Under the pieces are notes generated by a model that was given only the letters and a program-made list of their open reading frames with translations, was not told the origin of the DNA and did not search any database. A stretch of DNA of 64,000 nt from Heligmosomoides polygyrus polygyrus (taxonomy: Eukaryota; Nematoda; Chromadorea; Rhabditida; Heligmosomidae): contig OX377205.1 of NCBI GenBank assembly GCA_947396885.1, forward strand, positions 28,211,899 to 28,275,898, read 5' to 3'. The position numbers and the translations under genes were made by a program. Below, piece after piece: positions 12,001 through 24,000 of this stretch; the first letter of the stretch is position 1, and every line of letters starts with the position of its first letter.

Positions 12001-15000
12001 ACAAAGGCTTCAGATTGTCGTTGCTCTTGCACCAGTTGGTTAATTGCGAAAAGGATCGGTAATTATCAACTGTGGTACTTCGATTTCTATCAATTGATCT
12101 CCTGTCCCGTGGCCGACATACTCCCGCTACTCTTACGTTAAATCAGGACTAATGGAGTGGAGAATGGCGAGTCCAGTGAGTGAAAGCGCTACTGAGGCTG
12201 AAGGCGACGAGCGAGGCGATGGCGAGCTGAGGACTGAACCGCGGCTGTGGAGGTCGACGTCCAGGCTCAGCTGCCGTTGTTCAAGCGCCGCGAAGGCTGC
12301 TCCATCCATTTCCTTCACGAGACCAAAATTCGGTGACAGAGGTGTAATGACAATGAAGGAGAGAGAAACACCCTGGATAGCAGAGCTAGATTGTTATACA
12401 TCTTGCTCCATAGGTTACTGTCTCCTTATGTTATACCTAAGCTTCTATGTGGTAAAAGAAAGGCTAGCATGGACGAAGAAGTCACACAAAGGCGATCTGG
12501 TGCAAAAGAGGCACATTGGTGGCTCATGAGGGGCATTCAATCTGCGTTCTAGCTCCGTTGAAGAGCTTCGCGTCACTTTTAAGCAAACGGACCCGAAGTC
12601 CATGGTTGGATTCTAATCTAATAAGACACTACAACTTGGACAGTGTTATAGCGAAAATGTGGATGGCATGCTTTCATAGGATACGAAGTATGACTGGCTC
12701 TAGTACTCCATAGCTATTGCTCTTCCTCTCTTCTTTCACGTCTTTGCTGGCAGAAAGCGGAAGCTTCTCAGGCTACAGAAAGTGCTACCTCCTACCGCAG
12801 CTCCTTCCGGCTTTAATCGTTCCGTTGTTGTACTTGGTGTAGAAATACAAAACGGAGATTCTCTCGTAGTATACCGAAGACAATCGAGTCATTGAACAGC
12901 CATTACCCGATTCACTTGCTATTCACGAAACTGGCCGCAGGACGTCGACGGTGTTCAAAGGAAGCAGGGACTCAGCGGAGGTCCTATCTCGCGTCGACTC
13001 ACAAAGTGTCTGAAGCGTATGTCTGAACGGGAAGAGCAAGTCATGTAGAGAGAATCCCCACCCCTCAATTAGTATAAAATTGTGTTTATTTTTTGCCAAG
13101 AAAAAAAAACCCGAGGAGTAGGGGTCGTTGTAGTTACAATGTAATGGGCGCCTCACGAGTTCGGCGGTCTTGTACGTCAGTGATGCCTTTGCCGCAAGCG
13201 GATCGCAGTGCAGTGGATAAAGACGTTGCTTCATGCGAGGGAGATCGAGGGTTCAATTCTCCTGCGCTGCTGCACTTTTGCATTTCAACTGATTGTTGAG
13301 ATTTGATGGATTCTGACGTCTATACCATTTCAGCGGTTTTCTACTAATTTTTTCCAGCTGCATGCTGTGCTATTCAACATAATTATGTACAAATGTTCAA
13401 CATCAGTGATACACAGGTACAACGTGCATGAAGAAGAAGCACTGGTCACAATACGGACGGCGTATAAAGGCTACAGGCTCCTCACTGTTTGTTTCCCTAG
13501 ATGGACCGATGACCTCGGGAAAAACCATCCTGCTCGGATTTTCAAAGACCAGGACGTGACGTCGCAAGTGGTTCCAATGAAGAAACAAGGTCTGTGGATT
13601 CCGCAAACTGACGTTAACGGCCATCGATACACTCTTTCTCTCATCTTTGCCTGTCAACTGGAAATCAGAGGTAAATGAAGGTTTTTTTTTAACCTAACAC
13701 CAACAGTGTCCGCCGATGCTGGAGTGGTAATCCACCTACTTACGCTGAAGTGTGGCCCACCTTTAGGCAGGAATTTTCGAGGGAAAAAATTAAGCTGGCG
13801 GAACGGATGGACAGCATACTCAAGGACTTCGAAGCACGTCAACTTGAAGTTGACGAAGACGAACAGCTGGAAGTGGTGGAAGAAGAAGATTGGGATTCGC
13901 AAGATGAACTGATAGACGTGGAGAGACAAGCAAGCAGTGGACATATGATAGCGTTTTCGGGTGGCACGATTTCACTCTCACATCATCGTGCACGACCTTC
14001 CTTTTGACCTGCAAAAAAGGGACAACACCCTGAAGCTAAGTGTCGAAGCTGCGGCTAGCTGAAGGAGAACGGATTTGTTATAATGACATTGAAGGTGGTG
14101 TCGTCGACACTGAAGGTGGAGTACCTGTGAGAAGCCTATAGCTTTTATACGCTGCCCGATTGTAACCAGTGCTTCTGTTCCATGCACATTGGGCCTGTGC
14201 ATCACTGGCGTTGAACGCTTATACATCGTTGAGTAGCTTTCTCATTGCTTTGTGGTTAAAAAAATCGGTCAGTAATAAACAAGTGGCGAGAAATTTACTT
14301 TCCACGGCGTACAACTGGAAAATTAGGCAAAAACATCTGAAAATAGTATAGATGTTAGAATCGTTCAACTCTCAACCAAACATATGAAATGCAAAAATGC
14401 AGCAGAGCAGGAGAATCGAACCCCCGACCTCCCACCCATGAAACATCGTCTCTATACACTGCGCTCCGAGCCACTTGGCGGGCGTACAAGACCCACGAAT
14501 TCTATTTTAACGGAATCCCTACTCCTTCCGTTTAACGGCTTGACAAAAATAAACCCATCTTTTGTAAATGTTTTATCCTCTTGTCAGATATGAAAAAGGC
14601 TTGTTTTCGTTGCACATAGATATGTCGTGTTCCCGTTATTTATTTATTTATTTATTTATTTGCACACAATAGTACGCACAAAATTGTCCTTATATTGCGG
14701 ACACAGCAAATTGAACATCCAACACGTAAAAAGAAAACTCAAAAGAAATTCCACAAATAAAAAGGACAGTAGCTAGAACTGATTCTCGCTGAGATGAGAA
14801 ACTCCAAAAAGAAAAGGAGAAGCAAAACCAGACAGCAGCATTTACAAAACACCAATGGAAGTAATTCGGTTGGTAAGGATAGAGAATATATGAAGAAGAG
14901 TCCGCCAGTAGTGCAAGTCGTATCAGAGAGAACAGCTCCGGATACCAAGTTAGTAGGTCCGTCAACACCGCCAACCCCTCCCAACAGCTTCTTGGAAAAA

Positions 15001-18000
15001 CAAAAGAAGGCGAGTGAAACGCCTTTAGATTTAACGAGGCAAACAGTGGCAATTTCTAAGAAAAAATCAAGTGAAAGAATTGGGAAGAAACAAACGAGAA
15101 GAAGCAAAATGACCTGAGAATGCATAAACAAACGTGTCGTATAAACGAAACTAATAGAAAAAGAAGCACTAGAAACTTGAAACCAGTTAAACACAAAACA
15201 GGACAAATGCTGTAGCTATATCTGAAATTATAAAAACAAGATTTACATTTAAAGCTGCATATCTGTGCAGATGAAGCTGAGTGCCCACAAGAAATTTGAA
15301 ACTTCTACTGTGCTTTCCATGCAGTCCTCTACAACCCTCAATAGGTCACTTTGGAAACCCCCACGGTTCATTGAGCTCCCTTGAGGGTGCAGTTCCTAAG
15401 AACAGATTACTGTTTCAAGGAGACGTTACACATGCCTAGATTAGTTCCCACTTGTGCTAGCGTAGAAATTCCTCATCATCGACGCTTAAGAGCTTGTGCT
15501 TCCCTCTTCTCGTGGAGTCGCCAAGCACACATCATGGACGAAGGACTTCGATTACGAGAGATTGTTACGAGACTCCACAAAAGCGACAGGAGTGCGAAAA
15601 GGATTGTGGTACAATACAAGAAAGCACGACACCTTCATCTGCTCCCAGAAACATGCCGGTCTCGAACCGTCAGCACATGTCATGAGCCCGAGGCTCATCA
15701 TGTTTTACCAGTTGTCCCGCCTCCTTTCTGCTCCTCTTAAGCGCAGGCGGATAGTGCCGGCGAACGCTCACGATCGGACGCTCTTGCACCTTTCACTCGG
15801 CTACGGCGGAGGCTCGGAAACTCCCAACGACGGCAGCTACGCGGCGGCATATAGGCATGGCGCTGCTCTCATCCGCCGCGGCTTACGCTCTGTCTGTTGA
15901 GCAGAGCGAGGCGATCATGTCGGCGAACCCACTCTAATCCATCTTAAGAAAGTCAAGGTAATCCCAACTCAAACCAAACAAGTAGTCAAACCCAAGTGAA
16001 CTTTAACCTGTTCTTTCCTGAATCAGTGTTAGAGTGCACAGTAAAATAATTTTTTGCGTGTACATGTAAGATTGGAGAAAATAAAACTGTATAATCAATC
16101 GGTGTTATGTTATATACGGTCATAAGGAATCACCTAGCTCTCCATTTGGGAGTGATGCCCCAAGAGAGCACACCTGGCATCCTCGAGATAACTAAGAAGA
16201 TGATACAGAGGAACGATGAGGTTGGCCTGACTAAAATTGGTCCCGATTTACGCATCTCACGGCGAAGCATTCAGAACATTGTTAGACAAGAGCTAGGGCT
16301 TCGCAGTTATCAACTCTTTCGTGGACATGCCCCTCATTGAAATTACAAAGAAGGACACACGTGAGAAACGAAAAAGACTCGACTTTTTTGTGACGTACAC
16401 TTATGGGACGCCAATTGAACTGATGAGGAAGCATTAGCTGTTGAGGCTGCCCACAACAGTTGAAATCACCAAAACGTCTGTCTCGAAGCTTCTTTATTCT
16501 TTTTCTTCTTTAGCGTCTGTCCCGCTTCGTAGCGGGGTCCGCTATTCTGGTGTCATGACGCCACCTCTCCCTATCAAGCACTAGATCAGGACTCCAGCAA
16601 CCTTCAAGTCCATATGTAACGTGTCAGACCAGCGCTGCTTCGGACGCCCTCTAGGCCGCTTTTCTTCTACCTCGAACTTAAGGCTTATCTTGCGGACGCT
16701 GTCTTCCATTCCGCGCAGAACGTGGCTGTACTATCGTAAGCGAGGTTCGCGCATCTTGTCCGCTATCGGCGCGACACCGAACTCCTGCCACATGACATCG
16801 TTTTGCGGTCCATGCGCGTGACTCCAACCGTCCAGCGCAGCATCTTCTTCTCCAACGCTGAGACGCGTTTCAACTTCCTTGCTCGTAGGCCAACACTCAG
16901 CGCCGTACATCGCTACCGGCCGGACAACGGTTAAATATATTTTTGACTTCAAGCGCTCTGGTATCTTCCTATCGTGGACATTTGCATACTTCTCAATCCC
17001 GCCGGGCTTCGCGAGTGCGCGTCGGCTCCCACGGACGCCGTAGCACTATCTCGAAATACTTGAGCTGTCATACACCATGTGATGTGACATGGGTCTTCGT
17101 AGGCCGGCCTGTCACAAGGGCCTGTCGCCTGCAATCGAGTGTCCGTGTTCGGCTCGGCTCGCCAAAGCGGGCAGTTTCCAGTGGCACCACGGGAGGAACG
17201 GACATCGCCACCAAGCGAGAAAAAATATTAAAAATATTGAAAACGCCAGTTGAAATCAACTACGATGACAAACAGAATGTTATGTCAAACATAATCTAGT
17301 TTACTGGGCTTACAACATTCTCCAGCAGAGAAATTTGCTCTTCAGCAGGACTGAGCTCAGGGATCAAAAGCGACAGTCGCATTTTGTGAACAGAATTGAC
17401 CTGGGTTTTGGGCGAGGAGATGTGGCCTTCACACAGGAGCTGAACCCAATGAACTGCTCTGTCTGAAGCCATTTAATGCAAAGGGTCTTGTTCAACTCTC
17501 ACTGAAGTTTGAACAGTTTGAAGGCAGTTTTAGTTGGAGAAGCGACTCGAAGCCTGCATCCATGCAAAATGAAATCATTTTGAACGATATCTTCACTTTG
17601 TGATCCATTATAATTTGGTACTTCAGTGATCAAAAAATATCAGAATATCTGTTATCTTGTTAGTTATGACGGAAAAGTCAGAGAACTATGAACTCGCTAT
17701 ATGAGATCCAAATTCTCCTTACTACGTAAATACACGGAGTAAGAAGAATTTGGATCTCGTATAGCGAGTAACTGTTTTCGAGAATCTGTAAATAAATTTT
17801 AGTTGTGAAGCGCATTTTTTATAACTTCTAAGTTTTCTAAAATTGTCCTTTTTACTAGACATGCATGAAGTGGTGTGTATTCTTAGCATGTGAAGATACG
17901 CGCGTAGTGATAAAAAAGCAGAACATAGAAATAGACCCGCGTCACATGTTCGACTATACAAGTCATCCTACTATACACGAAAGAGTAGTGTCAGTGTGTG

Positions 18001-21000
18001 TGCGTGCAGTACAGTACCGGACGCGTCTTTTAAATAGACGCCGAAAAAACCGCACTTTTGCGGTTTTTGCGTCTTTTTGCTATAGCTCGCCAGAAAGTCA
18101 TCCAGTTGAAGTTTTGAAAAATCAAGAGTATATTTGAGCTCAGGAGGTCGAGCTCTATCGTTTGGTATACACATTTCATATGAAAGATCAAAAATGGCCA
18201 AAATTGAAAACTTGCGCTCCATTGAGAAGGCCGGCCGCGGACGAGTTGTCGGCCGCAAGGCGTCGAAAGCAGTTGCATGCTCACAATTCCTCTAATTTAA
18301 GGTGTTTTGAGAAACGGTTGGTACCGTTCGATTCGCCTCTTCGAGATCTACACAACCATGTACACAACTTCACCAAACCACCGCATTTTCGCAGTGGGTG
18401 GTCAAAAATGACTGGGACAGAGTTTTTGGCACTGGAGAAGCTTATATTCCAGGACTTGCATGTTCTCGGAGCATCTCAAGCATGGCGTAAAGTGATTTGT
18501 CATGCCAGGAATCCTCTGAGAGTGCGCCGTGCACAATGCATATAGTATCGAACCTATCAATCGAGTGGGGCAACCGCTCGCAGATTGCGCGGGCGGGCGT
18601 TTTCAGAGCGCAGTAACTCTGTCGAATTCGAATCGTTTCGGCTGCAACTCTTGGGTCTTGTAGTAAGTAGAACGGCCTAGTAGTACGCTAAAGTAGAGCG
18701 GAGTAGCTTAGGAAGTGGCAATGTTACAGGGGTGCGAACATGAAGGTGAGGCTTGTGTGACGTATTTTTTCCGATTTCGGTGGACCACTGCGGGAAGACG
18801 CGGCAAGCTAACAGCCTCAAAACGAGTAGACGAACAGGCCGTTTAGGGTACTTAACAATTTCATGCTCAGAATACCTCAGCTGCCTAAACTGCCTTAGCT
18901 TCAGCTGCCAGTTTGAAGCAGCAGAAGATAGTAGTTAGAGTTTCTTGCGCTCTTACTCGGCCAGAAGTGAATTTTCGACACTCGCAATGGTACCACTCTG
19001 TTTACCATGAAAAGCGCTATCGAATGGTATCAATTTCCACCGCTTTCGGGAACATCGATTTTTGACGGTTTCCCATCGAGGACGAGGCCCCTCTGACAGC
19101 CGGTTGGAAATATTAATCAAATCAGAGAAAAGGAAAATCGAGTATGTAAATTGAGTTTAAAAAAGACAGTGGTCTTGTTGAAATGTTTATAGAGTACTGA
19201 TTTCATGAGCTCAACTTCTCATTGAATTCCGGGTGGGTGTACATTATACCTTTGTCCTTGGGAGAAAATTTGAATTTCGAATAATCGAATATCATTCGAA
19301 TTTTCAAAACGTATAACACGAATATTCGAATAATTGTATAATTCGAATATTGGACCTTTTTCGAATAGTCGAATATTCGAAATTCGACAATGCGAAATTC
19401 GAAAATGACAAAGGTATAGTGTACATGCCAAATTCCCATTCAAATTCTATCCCTAACAATTCATAGGAGGAGAGTGAGTGGAGCGTCTCAAATAGGAATT
19501 GACTTACGCAGATCTTCATGTTTTCTGCTGTTAAAAATGTCACAAATGAATACTTTCAGCGTGTACCCAATGCGCTGTCCTTACAAACACAGGAATGCCG
19601 TGCCCCGAAGGATTGCTATGTGCGCCACCTCAAGAGCGAGAGGGTAAGTGTGATTGTTGGAAAAATTTGCAGCATCAGTCTATGTTAAACAGAAATTAGG
19701 GAAGAAAGCCTATGCTGCGTTGAGCAGGAAAATGTAGACAAAACAAAAGAGGAGATCAGCAGTGTTCTTTATGGAGGCACTGCTTATCACTCTCGCCTTA
19801 TCTACCTTCGAAAAAAATTTATGACTAACCATAAGTGAACAAATTTGTTTGGAGCAAGTAGATAAACCGATACCAGCTTGGTTTTTATGGCACATTTTTT
19901 CTACCTAGCTGCCATTCATTCAGCTTTTACAGCTTATTTATATTTGAGACCTATTCTATTTTTGCTTACAGAAAACACCTTAAACTACCAGTTCTAAAAT
20001 TATTATTGCTCTGACATTATCTACTGCATTGGGACCAAGGTCTGCTCCTTTTTTCCTCTAAATTCAGTCGATTTAGAAACCATTTTAGTTTGCATTATAT
20101 ACAGGAAGTATTCCTAGATTTGTTCAGGCTGCTAGTGCTGCAAAACTTTTCAGACATTGTCCTAGACGCGGTATCGGGATTCTCTGAAATCCGTAAAAAT
20201 AACGCGACACGACAACGAATCACGTAAGGCGAATACCAACTAGACGCTAAATCCGCACACAATTGCCACTATTTTCGCAATTTGCTCACAAATTCTCATT
20301 GTTTTACTCTGCTTTATTTGATTTACTTGCTCTTTCTATTTTGTTATAAAGCTCACCAGCAATTCGTCACTAAGCCCCAAGAAAACCTTTGTATCACCGA
20401 GTGTAGCCTGTAAGTTTCTGATGGTTCGGGGGCATCAGTTTTCGAGCGCATGACGAGTGTTTATCTTAGGCAAATCTTCACTAACTTCAGGACAATGCTC
20501 GGAAATCTACTGCGCTAGCGGAACACTCACAGGAAACACTGATCGTACCTCTGTGATTCTGCTGACATGCAACACTGCAGGGGATCATTATTTTATATTT
20601 GAATAGATTTTTGTCAAAAAATTTGTAGCAGTGGCGTTAAAGTTGAAATGATTTCCAGCTTCACATGAACTCAAGTTTGAAGTTTGCAGTATGAAATACG
20701 TTCCTAAACAGACCGCTTGAAGCGCAATACTCTCCAGCATTATCAAAAACTTCATGACTTTAGCGAATGTTTTGAGCGCACGACCAGTGCTCATCTTCAC
20801 TCCATCAATTTCAGGACAGTGCTCGGAAATCTACTGCGCTAGCGGGACACTAACAGGAAACGCCGACCGTACCTCTCTGACTCTGTTGACGTGCAACACT
20901 GAAGGGGCCTGGGCTGATACGCAAGCCGCCACCTACACGACTGCACAGTGTGAAAAACGTGAGTTCGCTTTCCAACTAGTGGAAAAGGTTAAAGAATGCG

Positions 21001-24000
21001 AGCAGCCAAATTGAGCGCAGGACGCTTTTTTGCTTAAAAGCGCAGCTCCACATTTCTACAGTACCGGACATGTTCCTCCGTTTATTCGCCGGAAATCCCG
21101 GAAAGGTCAACATATGTAGACCGCTTCGGAACGGTCCAAAGCGGCCTTTTTAAAGCCTTTTCCGCCCACTCGATTGATTCTGTCGGGCCTACATTGTTCA
21201 ACTCTACTGAGATCTATTGGTCGTAAGATAGAGCCTGCTGAGCAAAAATATGTTTTTTTACAAGTACTTGATTTTAAAAAAGTCATTCAAAAAGCGGCCT
21301 ATGTTGACCTTTCCGGGATTTCCGGCGAATGAACGGAGGAACATGTCCGGTACTGTAGGTAAAGTGCATTTAAAGAAGAAGAACTTTTAAAAACATGGCT
21401 ATATCTCAGTTATCAGATCTAGTATAAGCCAAGTAAGTTTGGCTCAATAATAGACGTACAAGTCTTGAAGTCAAAGGAAGCGTCAAGATATATAGAAGCG
21501 TCTCCTATACAAAACACCAATACAAATGTCAACAAAGTAGTAAAACGTAATGCGCTCTGGTGCGACAAAAACCACTGAAACTTTCGCGACGGTCTGAGTG
21601 TCGAAGCGGCTAATCTTGCTACTCGGGATAAGGTTTCGCCATTATTCATACAACCATTCTTCTCGAAGAACTCATTAATTTTCCCCATGAGGAAATGTTT
21701 CAACCAAAAGATGAGAAGCAGGCGAGCCGAAAGCGGTAACAGAAGAGTAGCAGCAGAAATTTTTTAGACTTCGTTAAAAAAATTCGAAAAGACAGAAAGG
21801 CTTTCCAGGGAAGTACACGATCAGGACGCATCACAAGCACCTCCAGCAGGTTGCGCTGTTTCTTTGAGTAGGGAAATGAATATCGTTTATATGGAACTTT
21901 GCTATATAGGGCGCTTCTTATAAATTTACGGTAAAACAGAAACAATCGCAAGGGCACAATTTTGCAGTGCGCCACGCATCTGACGAGATAACGCTTTTGT
22001 AGTAGCACAACCATGTTGAGGGTGTACTCCACTTAGACTTTATTTAAGCACCGAAAGCCAACACAGTTTGATTTTAAACGCCTCCACCAATGGGAGAAAG
22101 GTATTGCCTATGCTTTAAAAACGGCGTTCCTCCCATTGTATTTGAAAAGTACCACCTTCAAAAGTGCTTGGCTTGCAACGTCTTTCTATTCTAGCCTGCG
22201 ACAAGTGCACAGCTCTGACGAACACCGGAATGACATGCCCAACAGGATTCGTTTGCAGAGCGGCTGCCTCTCAGTCAGGTTAGCTGAATGCCTTTAATTC
22301 ATGTCATGAGGTATAGGAAGACCACGTGGTGCCACTGGAAACTGTTCGCTATGCGAGCTAAGCTAAGCACGGACACTCGATTGCAGGCGACAGGCCCTTG
22401 TGACAGGCCGGCCTATGGAGATCCCATGTCACATCACATGGTTGATGGCGTTAACTGTTTGTCGAGATAATGCTACGGCGTCCGCGGAAGCCGACGCGCA
22501 CTCGCAAAGCCCGGCGAGTGTGAGAAGTATGCGAGGGTCCCTGATGCGAGGACGGCATCGGGGGGCAACTGAGCAAGTCCAAAAGTCCCGTAACGTAAGC
22601 AGGACCCGCGTTGCTACGCTGAATGTGGGTACGTTGACGGGCCGTCGTGCGAGTTGGTAGAAGCACTGGAGCAAAGACGAATCGACTTATGTGCGGTACA
22701 GGAGACGAGGTGGTCCTGTTGCAAGTCGAGGGACATAGGCCGAGGCTTTAAGGCCATTCTGTGCGGCAGTCCCAGGACCACCAGCGGTGTTGGTGTGGTC
22801 GTCTCCGAACGTTTCCGAGATGCGATTGCAAGCGTGGAACGTTTCAGTGACCGCTTGATGAAGGTCGTTGTTGCTGCTGAACAGCGTATGTATCATTTCT
22901 TCTCTGCATACGCTCCGCAGACAGGCTGCTCCGAGCGAGCGAAGGACGAGTTTTGGACCCTGCTTGATGAGAAGACAGCAGAGGTGCCGCCAGAAGACGC
23001 TGTCGTTGTCGCAGGTGATCTCAACGGCCACGTTGGGACTGCAAAAGATGGTTACAGCTGTCATGGCGGTTTCGGTTATGGAGCACGTAACGCTGATGGT
23101 GAGCGAATTCTTGAGTATGCGGACTCGCATAATCTCACCATCGCGAACACAATGTTTCGAAAGCGTGACTCCCATCTCGTGTCTTTCTATAGCGGGAATA
23201 CCAAGACACAGATTGACTTTATCCTTATCAAGCATCGCGATCGAAGGCTGGTCACAGATGCGAAGGTTGTGCCATACGAGACTGTCGCCACGCAGCACCG
23301 TCCGCTGATCTGCACACTTAAGATCGCCCCTCCGAGGCTGAGGCAGGTCGAGCGATGCGGACCATCAAGGATCAAGTGGTGGCGGATGAAAGAGAAGGAC
23401 GCAGCTGTTGTTGCTCGTATTCGGTTGCCGACGGTTACCAATGTTGAGGAGACATGGAAACGTGCAACCGATTCGATACTACAAGCTGCACGTTCCGAAC
23501 TGGGCATGACGAAGCCTGGACGGCGTAAGATTGAGAAGCAGACTTGGCTGTGGACTGACGACGTCAAGGAAAAAGTCAAAGAGAAGAAGAGACTATATCA
23601 CGCTTTTCTCAGCGACAAGACAGCCGACAATTGGCGTATGTACCAAGAAGCGAAGAGGGCGGCTAAGAAGGCTGTTGCCGTTGCAAAAGCTTCTCATTAT
23701 GAGTATGTCAACGAGAAACTCGAGACGCGCGATGGTGAACGACAACTTTATCGGCTTGCCAAAGCACGCCATCGCCAGAGCGAGGACATCGAAAAGTTCT
23801 TTGGCTTCAACGATGAGAATGGCCATCTGCTGATGAACCGCAAAAGGGCTATGGAACGATGGCATGACTACTTCGAGAGAATTTCAACAGTAGAGTTTGC
23901 CCATCCGCCTATCCCTTGCGTCCCTCCTACGCACGGTCCTGTGCAGAAAATCACTGTGGAGGAGACGGAAGCGGCTTTGAAGAAGATGAAGCCAGGCAAA

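Noticed and set aside
12133..12529. Opposing ORFs in a GC-rich patch
   Set aside because: Base composition explains open frames on both strands; no family signal.
14690..15206. Two overlapping hydrophobic ORFs on the minus strand and a Lys/Ser-rich ORF on the plus strand
   Set aside because: All three follow from one A/G-rich plus strand next to a (TTTA)n LINE tail. There is no start context, splice sites or family similarity.
15496..15900. 134-codon plus-strand ORF
   Set aside because: Not recognised, not flanked by usable splice sites in phase with the cassette gene, and located in a repeat-rich intron. It cannot be excluded as a fragment of an unknown element.
18013..18300. Possible second copy of the 21059 MITE starting tacagtaccgg
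   Set aside because: Only the first ~10 bases match and no inverted partner with TA was found downstream.
22687..23298. 203-codon ORF on the minus strand opposite the RTE endonuclease
   Set aside because: A shadow of the RTE coding frame; it has no motifs of its own.
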